A DNA stretch of 64,000 nt from Erythroxylum novogranatense (Eukaryota > Streptophyta > Magnoliopsida > Malpighiales > Erythroxylaceae): the NCBI GenBank assembly GCA_029891385.1, contig CM057224.1:2108001-2172000 (forward strand), read 5' to 3'. Below are positions 1-10,996 of this stretch, piece by piece. Numbering within the stretch: the stretch's first letter is position 1; each line of letters begins with the position of its first letter. Made by a program: the position numbers and the translations under genes. The notes under the pieces were generated by a model. It saw only the letters and a list, made by a program, of their open reading frames with translations. It ran no database searches and was not told the DNA's origin.

Positions 1-640
1 TATTAGTTTTAGACGGATCTGAAATATGCAGATTTCTAGTTTACCACTACACAGAAACAGATCCCAAAAGCAACACAATGCACCGTATTCCTTGGAAATT
101 AATCTCGATAGGGAAACACATCTAGAAGTAACCAGCAAGAATCGGAGACGGATATATCCTCAATTCCAAAACATATACTTACTTTAGCAAAAAACACAAA
201 AGGCTGCACATTTTCAACAAAAAACACAAAAGACTGCACATTTTCAACTAGACTCGTCGAATCCCAATCAAAACAATTCTCAATATCACCAACGCTGAAA
301 TGGAACACCATAAACCGAAATTCCCTCCCAAATCGAACTATCAGCAAACGTATCAGTTCAAACAAACGCCTAGATTACAAAACCAATAAGACCAAAACCC
401 TAAAGGTGGAGATCTAAAACAACACACACACACACCACCATTCCACAAAATGATTGAAGCGACAAGCAATTGGAGCTAAGTGCCTAAGTTAGTTAAAGAA
501 ATCGTAAAATTCTGAGCTGAGATCTGAAAGGTAGGGCTCGATAGAATACCTGCAGATCAGAATCTAAGCGGAGGAGAGAGTGAGCGACGAGACTGTTGCG
601 TTTCAGAGACGCAGAGAGAAAGGGAAACGTTAAGGACTGT
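1..640 (-). other. 5' leader of a leftward gene (exon 1 and start of leader intron)
   Basis: Read on the minus strand, a pyrimidine-rich stretch (about 636 down to 551) looks like a non-coding first exon and ends at CTGCAG followed by GTATTC, a plausible 5' splice site near 550. The rest, down to position 1, would be leader intron. No convincing coding exon is present, so the gene body lies left of the window. The short minus-strand reading frame at 99-365 is low-complexity and FF/V-rich and is not taken as a protein. Assignment is by base composition and splice-site look only. Confidence 0.45.
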
Positions 641-649
641 TTGATAATA

Positions 650-3520
650 AAAAGGTTAGGTGAGGGTGAATATGGAAATTTATTACATCTAAATTAATAA
701 TAAGTTAATTCAATATTTTGAATTAATAAATTTGTTTTATCAACTTTCATGAATTAATTTGGAACTTTTATATTTTTAGTTTTAAAATTTAACATAACAA
801 TTCAAAATATTTATTCTATTAAAATAAAATGATATATAATTTGAAAAAGAAACAAAATTAGTTTTATTCTATATTTATGTTATAATTAATTCTAAGAATA
901 AGATTATTGTGTTGATTAAATTGCATTTTCCAATAAAATTTTTAAAAGATTTAATATTAAAATTAAAATAATTATAAGTGAAGTTAAACTATCTATCGTC
1001 AAGTTTGTATGTTTGTATAACAGCAACTCAATAAAATTTTACTAAAACTCAAAATTTGGAAAAATCTAATAATTCCCAACCCCTAATTAATAAAAGACTA
1101 TTTTGAATGATTAATATAAAATAAAAATTAATTAATTATTAATTAAGAAACTTATAAAATTAATCAAATTATCATTAAAACCTTTAGGAATATAAATAAT
1201 ATTTTTCACTTACATTTAGAAATATATTGATAATTATTATATTTGCAAATGACAATTTTAAATTATACATTCCCAAAAATAACAACGTTTTATTTAATTA
1301 AAACTTTAAATTAAAATTAAATAGGTCAAATTGAGAGGCAAAAAGAAGAAAGAACGAGAATCTTTACTTTTTTTTTTAAAGCTCCCGTAAAGAAAAAGTT
1401 TTAACAATCAATTTGCTTACTTCGAAGGGAAAAAAGATGTAAGAGCGCTTCACTCAAATTGATTAATAATAATTAGAATGAAAATGGATTTAATTATTAT
1501 AATTATGATGGTTGGTGAGAATGAAGGAATGATTACATTATTATTCACAGTGGTTGATTTGTTAAAATATTAAGAAATAAAAGTTTGTTAAATTTTGATT
1601 TACATCAAATTGTAATATATTTTAATTAGTTATATTTAATTGTTAAAAGATAATAATATAATTAATTAATTATATTGTAATTAATTAAATATATTGTATT
1701 AATTAATTAATTAATTATATTGCAATATTAAATTAATTAAGTATATTTTAATTAATTAAATATATTTAATTATAAAAGATAAAAATTATGAAAGGAGTAT
1801 GACCTATGAATGATTGACATTCCTCTCATGCTTGAAATGTATAAAGCAATACCTGAACGTTAGATATCATAATATTGTCCTTATAATAATAATATATAAC
1901 CAACTACTCTTTTTTCTTTCTATATTTGTTGGACCCTTCACAAACCTATTAACCAAGCACTTTTGTTTAATGTTTTAAAATTAAACTAAAAGTTAAACAA
2001 GTAAAATAAAAATTTAAAGTTTAAAAGGTTTAACTAGTATTAAATTGTCAAAATTGGTTAAATTTTAAATAAATTTAAAGAATTAAAATATTTTGGAAAG
2101 ATATTATTCCTATCAATCGAAGAATTTGAAATTTAATTAAAAAATTGTTAAATAAAAATTTAATTAATAAACTGATCGTTTTTAACAACAAAAATTATTA
2201 AAAATATTAAAATAAATGTTAAATACGATTTAAAAATTTTTCATTAAATTGATCAAACAGTTGAGTTTTTAATCATTAGATTATTAATAAAATGAAAAAT
2301 TAAGGAGGAAATTTATTATAGACATAATTTCTCTAAAAAGGGATAATAGATCGATTACAAATAAAGAATTTTATATTTTAAATTATTTATTTATTTAATT
2401 AAATCGAGATTTATTATTTTGTGTTAATTTTAAAATATTGATTCATACCTAATTAAATTATGTTATTTAAATTTTAAATAATGAATTTTTATATATCAGT
2501 TAAATTTAATTTAGTTTTATTAATATATATATAAACAAAAGCATGTCATAAGGTCAAATTTGGGTCCGTTGATTTAGGATATTACACACACGCCACTTAA
2601 AGAAAAATGTGACCGACTGGTTGGCTATCTCGGCTTGCTTGGATCTCATCCCAAGTTAGCATAACCCCAGGCCAAGTTTATTAGTTAACACCAATAATTA
2701 AAATTTTATTTTAAATAATTAATTTTAGTAATTTTATTACTAATTATTAGTTATTCATTTTTATAAATTAAAATAAACAAATTAATATTTATATAAAATT
2801 TTTAAATTTTAATAAATAATAATATGTTTCTTTAATTTAATTTTAAATTCTTTAAATTTATTCAATCTTTATTTTATATTTATTTTATCACAACCTAATC
2901 CGATTAAACGATTAAACTTATCAATTAAATAAGTTTAATTTTAAAACATTATCTAAAACATATAACTGTTTTTAATCATTTTAATATGTACATAAACACA
3001 ATTATTTAAATTTACAACAATTACAAATAAACTTGTTTAAAATAAATAATTTAATTCAATTTAATGTTAAAAACATGAGTAAAAGTATAAAATTTTTCTA
3101 CAATTTAAATAACTACAAATTTTATAAATTTTAAAATTTTCAAAATTTAATATTTCATTAAAATTAAAGTGTAACATAATATCACACAAATAATAATATA
3201 TTATAATTATATTTGAAATAATTAATTAAATTAAATTTATCAAATATTGTGTAAAAAGACTAAAATAGATGTTTTAAAAATTAAAAAGTACCAAAAAATT
3301 ATTTTCAAAAATTAAAAAAAAAACCATAAATTCTAAGAACCTAGAAACTACGTTACTTAAAAATAAAATAAGAAAGGGGCCACACTCCTCTAAGTCAGGT
3401 CCAATGTACGGTGGATTCTTGTGCTCGATTGTGTTGCAGAAAATATCAGTATTCTGAATCGACAAGCGCCAAAGATGACACATGGGGAACAAGTAAATCC
3501 CATATGAATGCACATGAACA
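650..3520. other. AT-rich intergenic DNA
   Basis: No coding potential is seen. The stretch is dominated by A/T runs and TAATTAATT-type words (for example 1620-1760). A short less AT-rich patch at about 2575-2690 is the only compositional break. I cannot assign a function to it. Confidence 0.6.
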
Positions 3521-3537
3521 TGACCCTAGAACAGCCT

Positions 3538-3742
3538 ATGAATGCATACTAACATGATCCTGAACAGCCTTTGGCTGTTTCAGTTTTGTCCATTTCTGAT
3601 CATAAAACTACACCAGTAACTTATTGATGTAGGAAACCTATGAATGCACATGAACATGATCCTGAACAGCCTTTGGCTGTTTCAGGTCTGTCCATTTCTG
3701 ATCATAAAACTATACCAGTAACTTGTTAATGCAGGAAATAAT
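3538..3742. repeat. Tandem duplication, period about 102 bp
   Basis: The segment starting near 3551 (AACATGATCCTGAACAGCC) recurs at about 3653 with only a few differences, including the words TTTGGCTGTTTCAG and GTCCATTTCTGATCATAAAACTA. It lies downstream of the stop of the asparagine-synthetase-like gene and may be in its 3' UTR or just beyond it. Confidence 0.8.
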
Positions 3743-4334
3743 TGTTCTCAGGGGCTCAGGTTTTGAGGAGTACCTGACTTTGAATATCTGATGCATCTTG
3801 CCAGTACTCCATTCCAGTGCTCTCCACATATCCATTCAATCTTTCAGAAAGAGTTCAGAAATGTGCACAGAATTCAGAAGGCAATAGATCCGTCGAAAAA
3901 CTTGTAAAAGGTGAATATCACAGAGATAAAAAATAGAATCAATTGTTTTAGTTACAGTGAGGAACCTAAAGACAGGCCAATGCCAAAGTAATCACGGACA
4001 AAACATGATTAAGTTGTAATTCCAACTGCACAGAAGAACAATCCACTGCCCAGATTCTTCTTTAAGGCTAATAAAAATAATAGAACAGTACAAAATCTGG
4101 TGATGTTTATGAATATAAATGGTGAGAAGTGATATGAAATGCACAGAAATAATGCCCCTGGTTCATCATCCCAGTATCAGCCATCCGATCACTACTCAAA
4201 GGCCAAAACATTCTAGTCAACATCTGGGAGAAAGGGTACACATCCCTGTAGGTAGTCCATCTGGTTTTTGTAGCATCAGGTTATGGTGGTTTTTGTGGTT
4301 ACATTTGTATCATGGTGTTTGTATGATCATTATA

Positions 4335-7300
4335 CTATGTAATTGCTACACTTCCTGCAGATGCCTGGTTCGCTGCTCGATTACTTCCAAAGTTCTTGCG
4401 ATTAGATTCCCTTGCAATCCTCGAACCAAACTACACAGTAAATTTTGAGAGATTTATACATCTAACTACTAAACTGAATGTGAGCATTTAAAGCAGCAAC
4501 AAATAGGAGTATCCGAGCTACAGAATACTTTCATCTCGCTTACCAGATTACCAAACTATAAAGCATTTAGTTCTCTAAGAAAAATCTAATTAGGGTCTTT
4601 CCTACTCAAGGTGCATACAGAGCATAGGAATGCGGAGTAAAACAAACCTGGATTGCTCTTTTAGGCAGAACAGCTGCTTCACATAAACCAAGCATCAGTG
4701 CAACCTTCAAAACATGACAGGGAAGTTATACCGACTGAACTCACCATAAGAGCAAATTAAAGAATGTAAAAGTTAAAATCCGACAAGGTGCACCTTAATA
4801 GCCAACACCACCCACTGTTTTATTGACTAAATCAGTGACTACAATTCATCTAAACCAAACCATTAATGTGGAAAATTTAAGGGTAGGAATTTAATAACTC
4901 CCATAACAGATGATCTGGTGTGTCCAAGAAGGAGACAAACCTTTAAATAACATAGGTGATATAACCAAAAAATACAAGGATCCATTTTACATATTACAGT
5001 GTCCATGAAATTGAGAAGACAAGATAGAGAAATGAAACCAGATCTAACCTCTCTCAGAATCTTCTTATCACCTGTTCCACTAGGTTGGTCAAGGTTGGCT
5101 ACCTCCCATAAAGGAATATCAAGAAGAGTCCTAATTACGTCTTCATCCAAGAAAGGAAATCTAGCCTAGTCAAAAAAAAAAAAAGATCAAAAAAGGAAAG
5201 AGGTAAAGGATAAAGGCTGTACTTCCAAGAATTCTTTTGAGGTAATACCTCCTTCCCATTATCGCTAATGCATCTGTCATCTCTTCCCATATTGCGTTTC
5301 CAAATCCTCTGCATGTCCAATTTCATTTCCTCATGAAGCCCACGCCAACTAACAACAGCAGATAACAAGAATGAATACAACAAATGAAAAGTGACCGCCC
5401 AAAAGTCACCATCTGATTTCCTTATACTTAATCAAAATATGAAAAAGGACAAGAACTCTCTCTGTAATTCATCAGCTTAAATGTACCTTCCACATCTGTA
5501 TTTAGTTTTATGCCTCCCGTAGCCAGCACACTGCTCATCAGCGCCGGAACCAACAAGAACAATCCTGGCCTCAGACTTGTATCTAAAGCGTTGTTGATTC
5601 TCATTGTTGATATTGTTAGTACCTTCATAAACCCAACCCTCACCACTTGCTGCAAGCCACAATGCAGTTCCTATATTCAGGTCCTGGAATTATGGGAGTA
5701 ACTTTTTGCCTCAGAAAGTTTATGAGAAAAAAATGACATAAACAAAAAGGGAGTTAGATAAGAGTTAAACAACCAAGTTGAGTTCCAAGGGCAAGAATTA
5801 CCATTATCAATCGTTAAAGGATTACCCAAACACTAACATTCTCTACAACGAGACTGTTTTGAATGCCATAATGGGTAAAACTAGAACACCATAAAATACA
5901 AACAAGTTGCGGGATCAATATGAATAGAAGAAAGCTGGTCACCATGTAGGTCTTTGCAGGTTTAATGAGAGTCATGACATGCTTCATTTCAGTGGTCAAA
6001 TTTGACAAGTCAGCATCAATCTCTACAAGTTTCCACCTGCATTTCAACCATACATGCTATCAACATAGAGAATACACAAACAGAAGATTATAAGATTGTT
6101 GAAAGGACCTCTTTCCTTTTCTGCTAGATGAAGACAATAGAACACTTAAATTGCAATTCAGAAATAAGATGAGGAGTTTTAAAATTCAATTTAGACCTTT
6201 CACCATTTATCCTATATTTGCAAAGAAAAATACAATCTAATTGTATATATGATAAAGAAGCCTCATGATAACCCACTAAATGAATTGCTGATAACACTAG
6301 CAGAACACAGCTCACAGAACTAAATCTAAATGTTCTAAAAATAAAGTATGGTGATCTTAAGAATGACCTAGATGTGTGGTATTGGATCCGAATATCTGAC
6401 TTCATACCTTCTCAGTGGTGCAAGTCTTCTGAGTTCCTGCAGCCCTGCCTTTGCTGAAATTCTATCAGGAGCACATTCACCATCAAAACTCACATTAAGC
6501 AAATCTATTCCATCTGTCACAAGCAAGTATAAATCAGAATAACCAATCACAACTAACTTGCTGAACAAATCAGCAAGTTATTAACAAGATCAAATTCATG
6601 TTATATCCAAGGTTTGTTTTCTATCTTTTATGTGTTTCTCTTCAGGTGACTTTTTTAACACTGTTTTTCTCTTTTTTGCTCATGGTCATGGATTTGAAGA
6701 ATGAAAACGGAATCCTTTAATCTGCGTGGATAGCAAAACTCCTTATAAATTAAGAGGTCATTCAAAACTTCAATTATCCAGAGGACCAGATACAAGTGAA
6801 AATTAACAGATAAAGCTAGCATCAAAGAAACACTCACAGTTGAGATCTAAACATTCATTCAATAGTGCTGCAAGTATCATTGAATCCAGTCCACCAGAAA
6901 AGAGAATTGCCACAGGACCAATATCATTCTGTCTGCTTTCTGATTTTACTGCCTAAGCACACAATTCCAAAAAATATAAAAAGTGCAAATCAAAAACAAG
7001 CAAACTAACTTTTGTTGATGTTAATCTAATGAGCCATGTAAGTGATCACAATTTAACAGAAAAGAATGAAATATTCGATAGGTGCTTCTAACATGTAATA
7101 GATTGTTCAGTACATAGATCCTCTAACAGCATAATTTAACAAAGTAGACTTTATTTCATATTGATTCCATACCTGAAAATTTGTATGAAATGAAGTGCGC
7201 AGCATCACTGATTTCCTTAAAGCAAGCAACACATTCTGAGCTGACAAGAAAATGAGCCAAGAATTAAGTTTTCCCACTTTGGAAAAGAAAGCTAAAGATT

Positions 7301-8622
7301 CAGAACAATTCTTTGCATGATAATCACCTGAACAATGAAAATGGATTATATCATTGCTGAATAAATTATTGCTACATATCAATTTTAAGTTCTACAATGG
7401 CAGGATAGAAGCCCTAATTGTTATGATCTATCTGGACAAGCTAAATGCAAGTAATGTTGTAACTATTTGATTCTTACAGTGAGAAGAATGAAACACTACT
7501 GGCTGGGGTTCAACAGACAATCTATCCCATTTAATCAATTCCATTAATGTAGAATTGGTCCATCCATGTCTTTTGACTTGACCAGTGAGCCATCCATGAA
7601 TCTTTCGAGTATCAAAAGACAAGCTGTATATCCCACATGAAAGCTCTTCCCAAAAGTTGACATCTGCTCCATTGTCAACTTCCATGTCTGTGTCAAATTA
7701 ACTGCATTCTATTATTTAATTTTGAAACATTTCAGTTCACAACAAGAAACGTTCTACCAAGTATTATATACCAGAGTTCTGCTCCAGAGAAGAACCTGGC
7801 GATACAGATGATAGCAAAAAGCGGTTGTCACTCTCAGTTGGCCAATGAACAAGAAGACTCCGCCTACCAAATGCATCTCGACCAAACCACAATGTCCTTG
7901 ATTTATACTGTAAACTCTCAAAAACATCATCATACAAACACCAAACCAAATCAACCTAACAGATTCTTAGTGCTATCAACCACAATCACCTGCCAATAAA
8001 TTAAAGCCCAAGGCCCTTTAATTGAAGAAAGAACATGGGGAATCGAATCCCGGCCCTGTTCATTACTAGAGCACGCAGTTTCATGTTCACTGGAACTGCA
8101 AGAGCAACACTTCCCTAGCATATGCAAAAGAACTTCACCGTCATTACCATCCCTATCAACATGAACTCCTCCAAAGATTTCACCTTTTAGTTATAAAACA
8201 AATGAATTATCAGTACCAACATAGGAGACTAAATTACTCGCTGCAAAACTTGAAAACTAGACAAGGAAACATATACCGTTGTAAATAAGGATGTTCCCGG
8301 AGGAATCTTCAAATGGTTGAACCACAGCATCGAGTCCCCTCAACTGCAATGTGGCTCCAAAGAAACGCAATTCAGCACAACAATTTTCTAGATAATCAAT
8401 CGGAGTCGAAATCCTAGATTCGAGAGTGAGCGTTTTGGCGCCCAAACTGTCGGGACCTCGTCTCAGAAGAGCTGCTTTGAGATCATCGACGGAGACCACG
8501 GCCCGACTGTAGAGGTCGGATCTATTTGTAAAGTTAATTATCTCCGCACCGGAAGTTGGAATCGATGAATCAGTAGGTAAGCCGATTCGAAGGCCAGAGA
8601 CGATCAGAGCGATTCCGCACAT
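4335..8622 (-). CDS. ASNSD1: Asparagine synthetase domain-containing protein 1 (ASNSD1-like), 13 coding exons
   Basis: Predicted 611 aa. Exons (minus): 8622-8277, 8183-7990, 7907-7772, 7687-7478, 7240-7173, 6952-6838, 6513-6408, 6036-5943, 5683-5487, 5348-5249, 5165-5049, 4704-4648, 4430-4335. All junctions are GT-AG and in phase. The protein opens MCGI, so Cys2 is in place as the class II (Ntn) glutamine amidotransferase nucleophile. The glutaminase-like half carries WFGRDAFGRRSLL at about 185-200. The synthetase half has the ATP PP-loop SGGLDS (337-342), GSGADEQCAGYGRH in exon 9 and ARFPFLDEDV in exon 11. The C-terminus GSRIARESNRKNFGSNRA is typical of ASNSD1 proteins. Family knowledge: related to asparagine synthetase, but the in vivo substrate in plants is not established. 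The N-terminal half is interrupted relative to true AS enzymes, so glutamine-dependent Asn synthesis should not be assumed. Start chosen because MCG must be N-terminal. Confidence 0.92.
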
Positions 8623-8755
8623 TTTATGCCCACCTTTCCTCTCTTCTTCTCATCTGCTTTTCCATGGATTTCTTAAGCCCTAAACCCCAAATCTAAGAAG
8701 GGTTTCAAATTGTTATTTCAAGTTCTATTATAAGAATTCGAGCCAATAGACGAGA

Positions 8756-8827
8756 GCTTCCATAGCATAGTGGTAGTGCGTTCGCTTCGTAAGCGAAAGG
8801 TCGCGAGTTCGATCCTCGCTGGGAGCT
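8756..8827 (+). tRNA. trnT-CGU: tRNA-Thr (anticodon CGU)
   Basis: A 72-nt intronless cloverleaf. The acceptor stem pairs GCTTCCA (8756-8762) with TGGGAGC (8820-8826), with one G-U pair. The anticodon stem is TTCGC/GCGAA around loop TTCGTAA, giving anticodon CGT, which reads ACG. The B-box word GAGTTCGATCC is present in the T arm. A five-T run at 8850-8854 is a suitable RNA polymerase III terminator. The gene lies 133 bp from the start codon of the divergent ASNSD1-like gene. CCA is not encoded, as expected for a eukaryotic nuclear tRNA. Confidence 0.96.
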
Positions 8828-8849
8828 TGTTAGGGAGGTTCACGTTTAA

Positions 8850-8854
8850 TTTTT
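8850..8854 (+). terminator. Pol III T-run terminator of tRNA-Thr
   Basis: A TTTTT run about 23 bp past the 3' end of the tRNA gene. This is the usual minimal RNA polymerase III termination signal in eukaryotes. Confidence 0.6.
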
Positions 8855-8859
8855 GCTGT

Positions 8860-10110
8860 GGGGTCCACTCGACCTTAAAACCCACTTTCATTGGACCGTT
8901 TGTCTTCAAACGCCGGACGCTGCTGTCACTCAAACATGTTTCTCTGACAGATCTCTCTAACATTCGCGTTAATCTGACGTGGCATTTCTGTCCTTTCCCA
9001 CTACTTATTGGCAAAGCAATTTAAGGATATTGTTCCGCCACTCTCGTGCCAAGACCGTGTATTACACTCTCCAAATTTCCACAACCATTCACTATTTTTA
9101 TTTGTAATTAAGGTTGACAAATTAAGTTTATTCTAAATTAATAAATCAATTTTCAATTAGATTAAGATACAAGTTTGGACAATTTAATACCCTATTATAT
9201 TACATCAAAATGCTATAATATTCTTATTGTTATTTCATAATTAAAATTAAAATTTTAATCACAATTTAAAATTAAAATTTTAAATAATATATTCAAATTT
9301 ATTTAATAAAATACATTAATTTTGTATAATTAGTTATTATTTTATTTTATAATTGAAGTTAATAATTTAGTTTCAATTTAAAACTATAAAATTTATATTC
9401 AAATTGATTTAATAAAATGATATTATTTTATAGCCCCCGTAGAGATTACAAAAACCCAAAGTATGTAAACAAAAGGCCCTTATTGCTATAACTCTTAGCT
9501 TTGTGAAATGGTTCAATAATAGGTCTTAAGAAAGTTGCACTATAGCCTCCTACAAGATGGTTGAGTTGGTGAAGTGGAGAGGCACATAGTCAAAAGGTTT
9601 TATATTCAAATCCTCTTATATACACTCTTTTGATTAAGTTTATTATATTGGGTTTGTTTAATGCAGAGTACTCGATTGACATGATTTGCATGTTATTGGA
9701 TCAATCCGAAGATTTATCCGATACGTATCTAAAAGATAACCATTGTGAGTTTCTTGGTTAAAAAAAAAAGTTTATATCTTATCCATCAACCAAATGATTT
9801 ATAGAACAAATTATTACTATAAGAGAGATAAAGGATAAATAAAGATTTGACTCTAAATTAGAATTGAGGTACACCATGTGAGGCACAAGGCCTCTCTTTT
9901 TTAACATAACAAGAAAAGTTTATAAAGAACTTATAAAACATAAGCATTAGTACTTTCTTTAAACCTAAATTAAAGAACTAATGAGACATAAGCATTAGTA
10001 CTTTCTTTAAACCTAAATTAGACATTTAAAATAAAATGAAGATAAAAAATTTATATAAAATTATTTTACAATATTAAAGAGAGAGAGAGACCACTAATAT
10101 CCAAAAGCCC
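8860..10110. other. Intergenic DNA with a 48-bp tandem repeat near its end
   Basis: AT-rich and without a supported gene. At about 9938 and 9986 the 48-bp unit containing ACATAAGCATTAGTACTTTC is repeated once in tandem. The right end is the promoter of the G3BP-like gene. Confidence 0.55.
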
Positions 10111-10111
10111 C

Positions 10112-10119
10112 TATTTATA
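10112..10119 (+). promoter_or_regulatory. TATA box of the G3BP-like gene
   Basis: TATTTATA is followed by a CT-rich tract (ACTCTCTCTCTTTCTCCC, about 10121-10138), typical of plant transcription start regions. The leader then runs about 850 bp to the ATG. It probably contains a leader intron with a donor near 10387 (GAG|GTAAGG) and an acceptor near 10985 (TTTAG|AACA). Confidence 0.55.
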
Positions 10120-10996
10120 GACTCTCTCTCTTTCTCCCTAAAGCCCTACTCTCTCTCAAGTCGCTTGTGCGGTGGTGTCTCTTTTGCTCCATCTCTCTCC
10201 TCCGGCGAGGGAGGTTCGTTGCGAATAACCCTTTTGATTGTTTTCGCTTAAAGGAGGTTCCTTTTTGATAACCCATCTTTTCTTTTGTTGCGTACTCATT
10301 CCAAGATGCTTGCTTTACTTTTGTTGATGTGGGTTTTGATTTAGATCTGTTTTAGTTGTTTGGAGATTGATGTGTTGGAGCTTGAGGTAAGGGATACTGG
10401 GTTTTGTCGCTATTTAACTGGAGGGGTTCAGTTTGTTTTTTCCTTTTTGGTTGTAGAGTGCTTTTTCCTGTGATCTTTCGTTGTTAAAATTATTTTCATA
10501 TTGAAATTGCTTAGAATCGTACTGGGGTTTCGGTTGAAAGTGCGTCAGCTTCAGTTGCTTGGCAACTAAGGGTTTTTTCTATGGTGGGCTTTGATCCCAT
10601 GCTCTGATTCATCAACTTCTTGTTTTTGAGTAAAAGAACTTCAGGATTCATCTATTGCTTAGTTTGAAAACATAATTTTTTCGAATATCAGCTTACGAAA
10701 TAGGTATGGAATCTGAGTTTGGGAATGGGTTTCTTGTTGGTATTTCCAGCTCAGCTATATTAAATTGATTAAGGTTGTCCTCGATGCGATACCATAATTT
10801 TAGTAGGGTATATGGTCAGGTCTAGGGTGTATATTTGTGATCGGTGTTATTGTGTTTGCTCTCTGCTCAGACTGATCTTTTCTATTATTTGATATGTTTT
10901 TGATGTTTAGTTCACTTGATGTATGCAATCATATTAGCTTTCAAACATTTCGGTAAAGATCGATATTCTTGTGGTTTTCATTTAGAACAAAAGGTG

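Noticed and set aside
7230..7240. Acceptor CTCAG|AATG for exon 5 of the ASNSD1-like gene
   Set aside because: Joined to the preceding exon it gives an immediate stop. The acceptor 5 bp earlier in the transcript (TTGTCAG|CTCAG) gives the expected Ser-Gln-Asn-Val-Leu-Leu.
8770..9024. Open frame across the tRNA gene
   Set aside because: It overlaps the tRNA gene and continues into non-coding DNA with no recognisable protein features.
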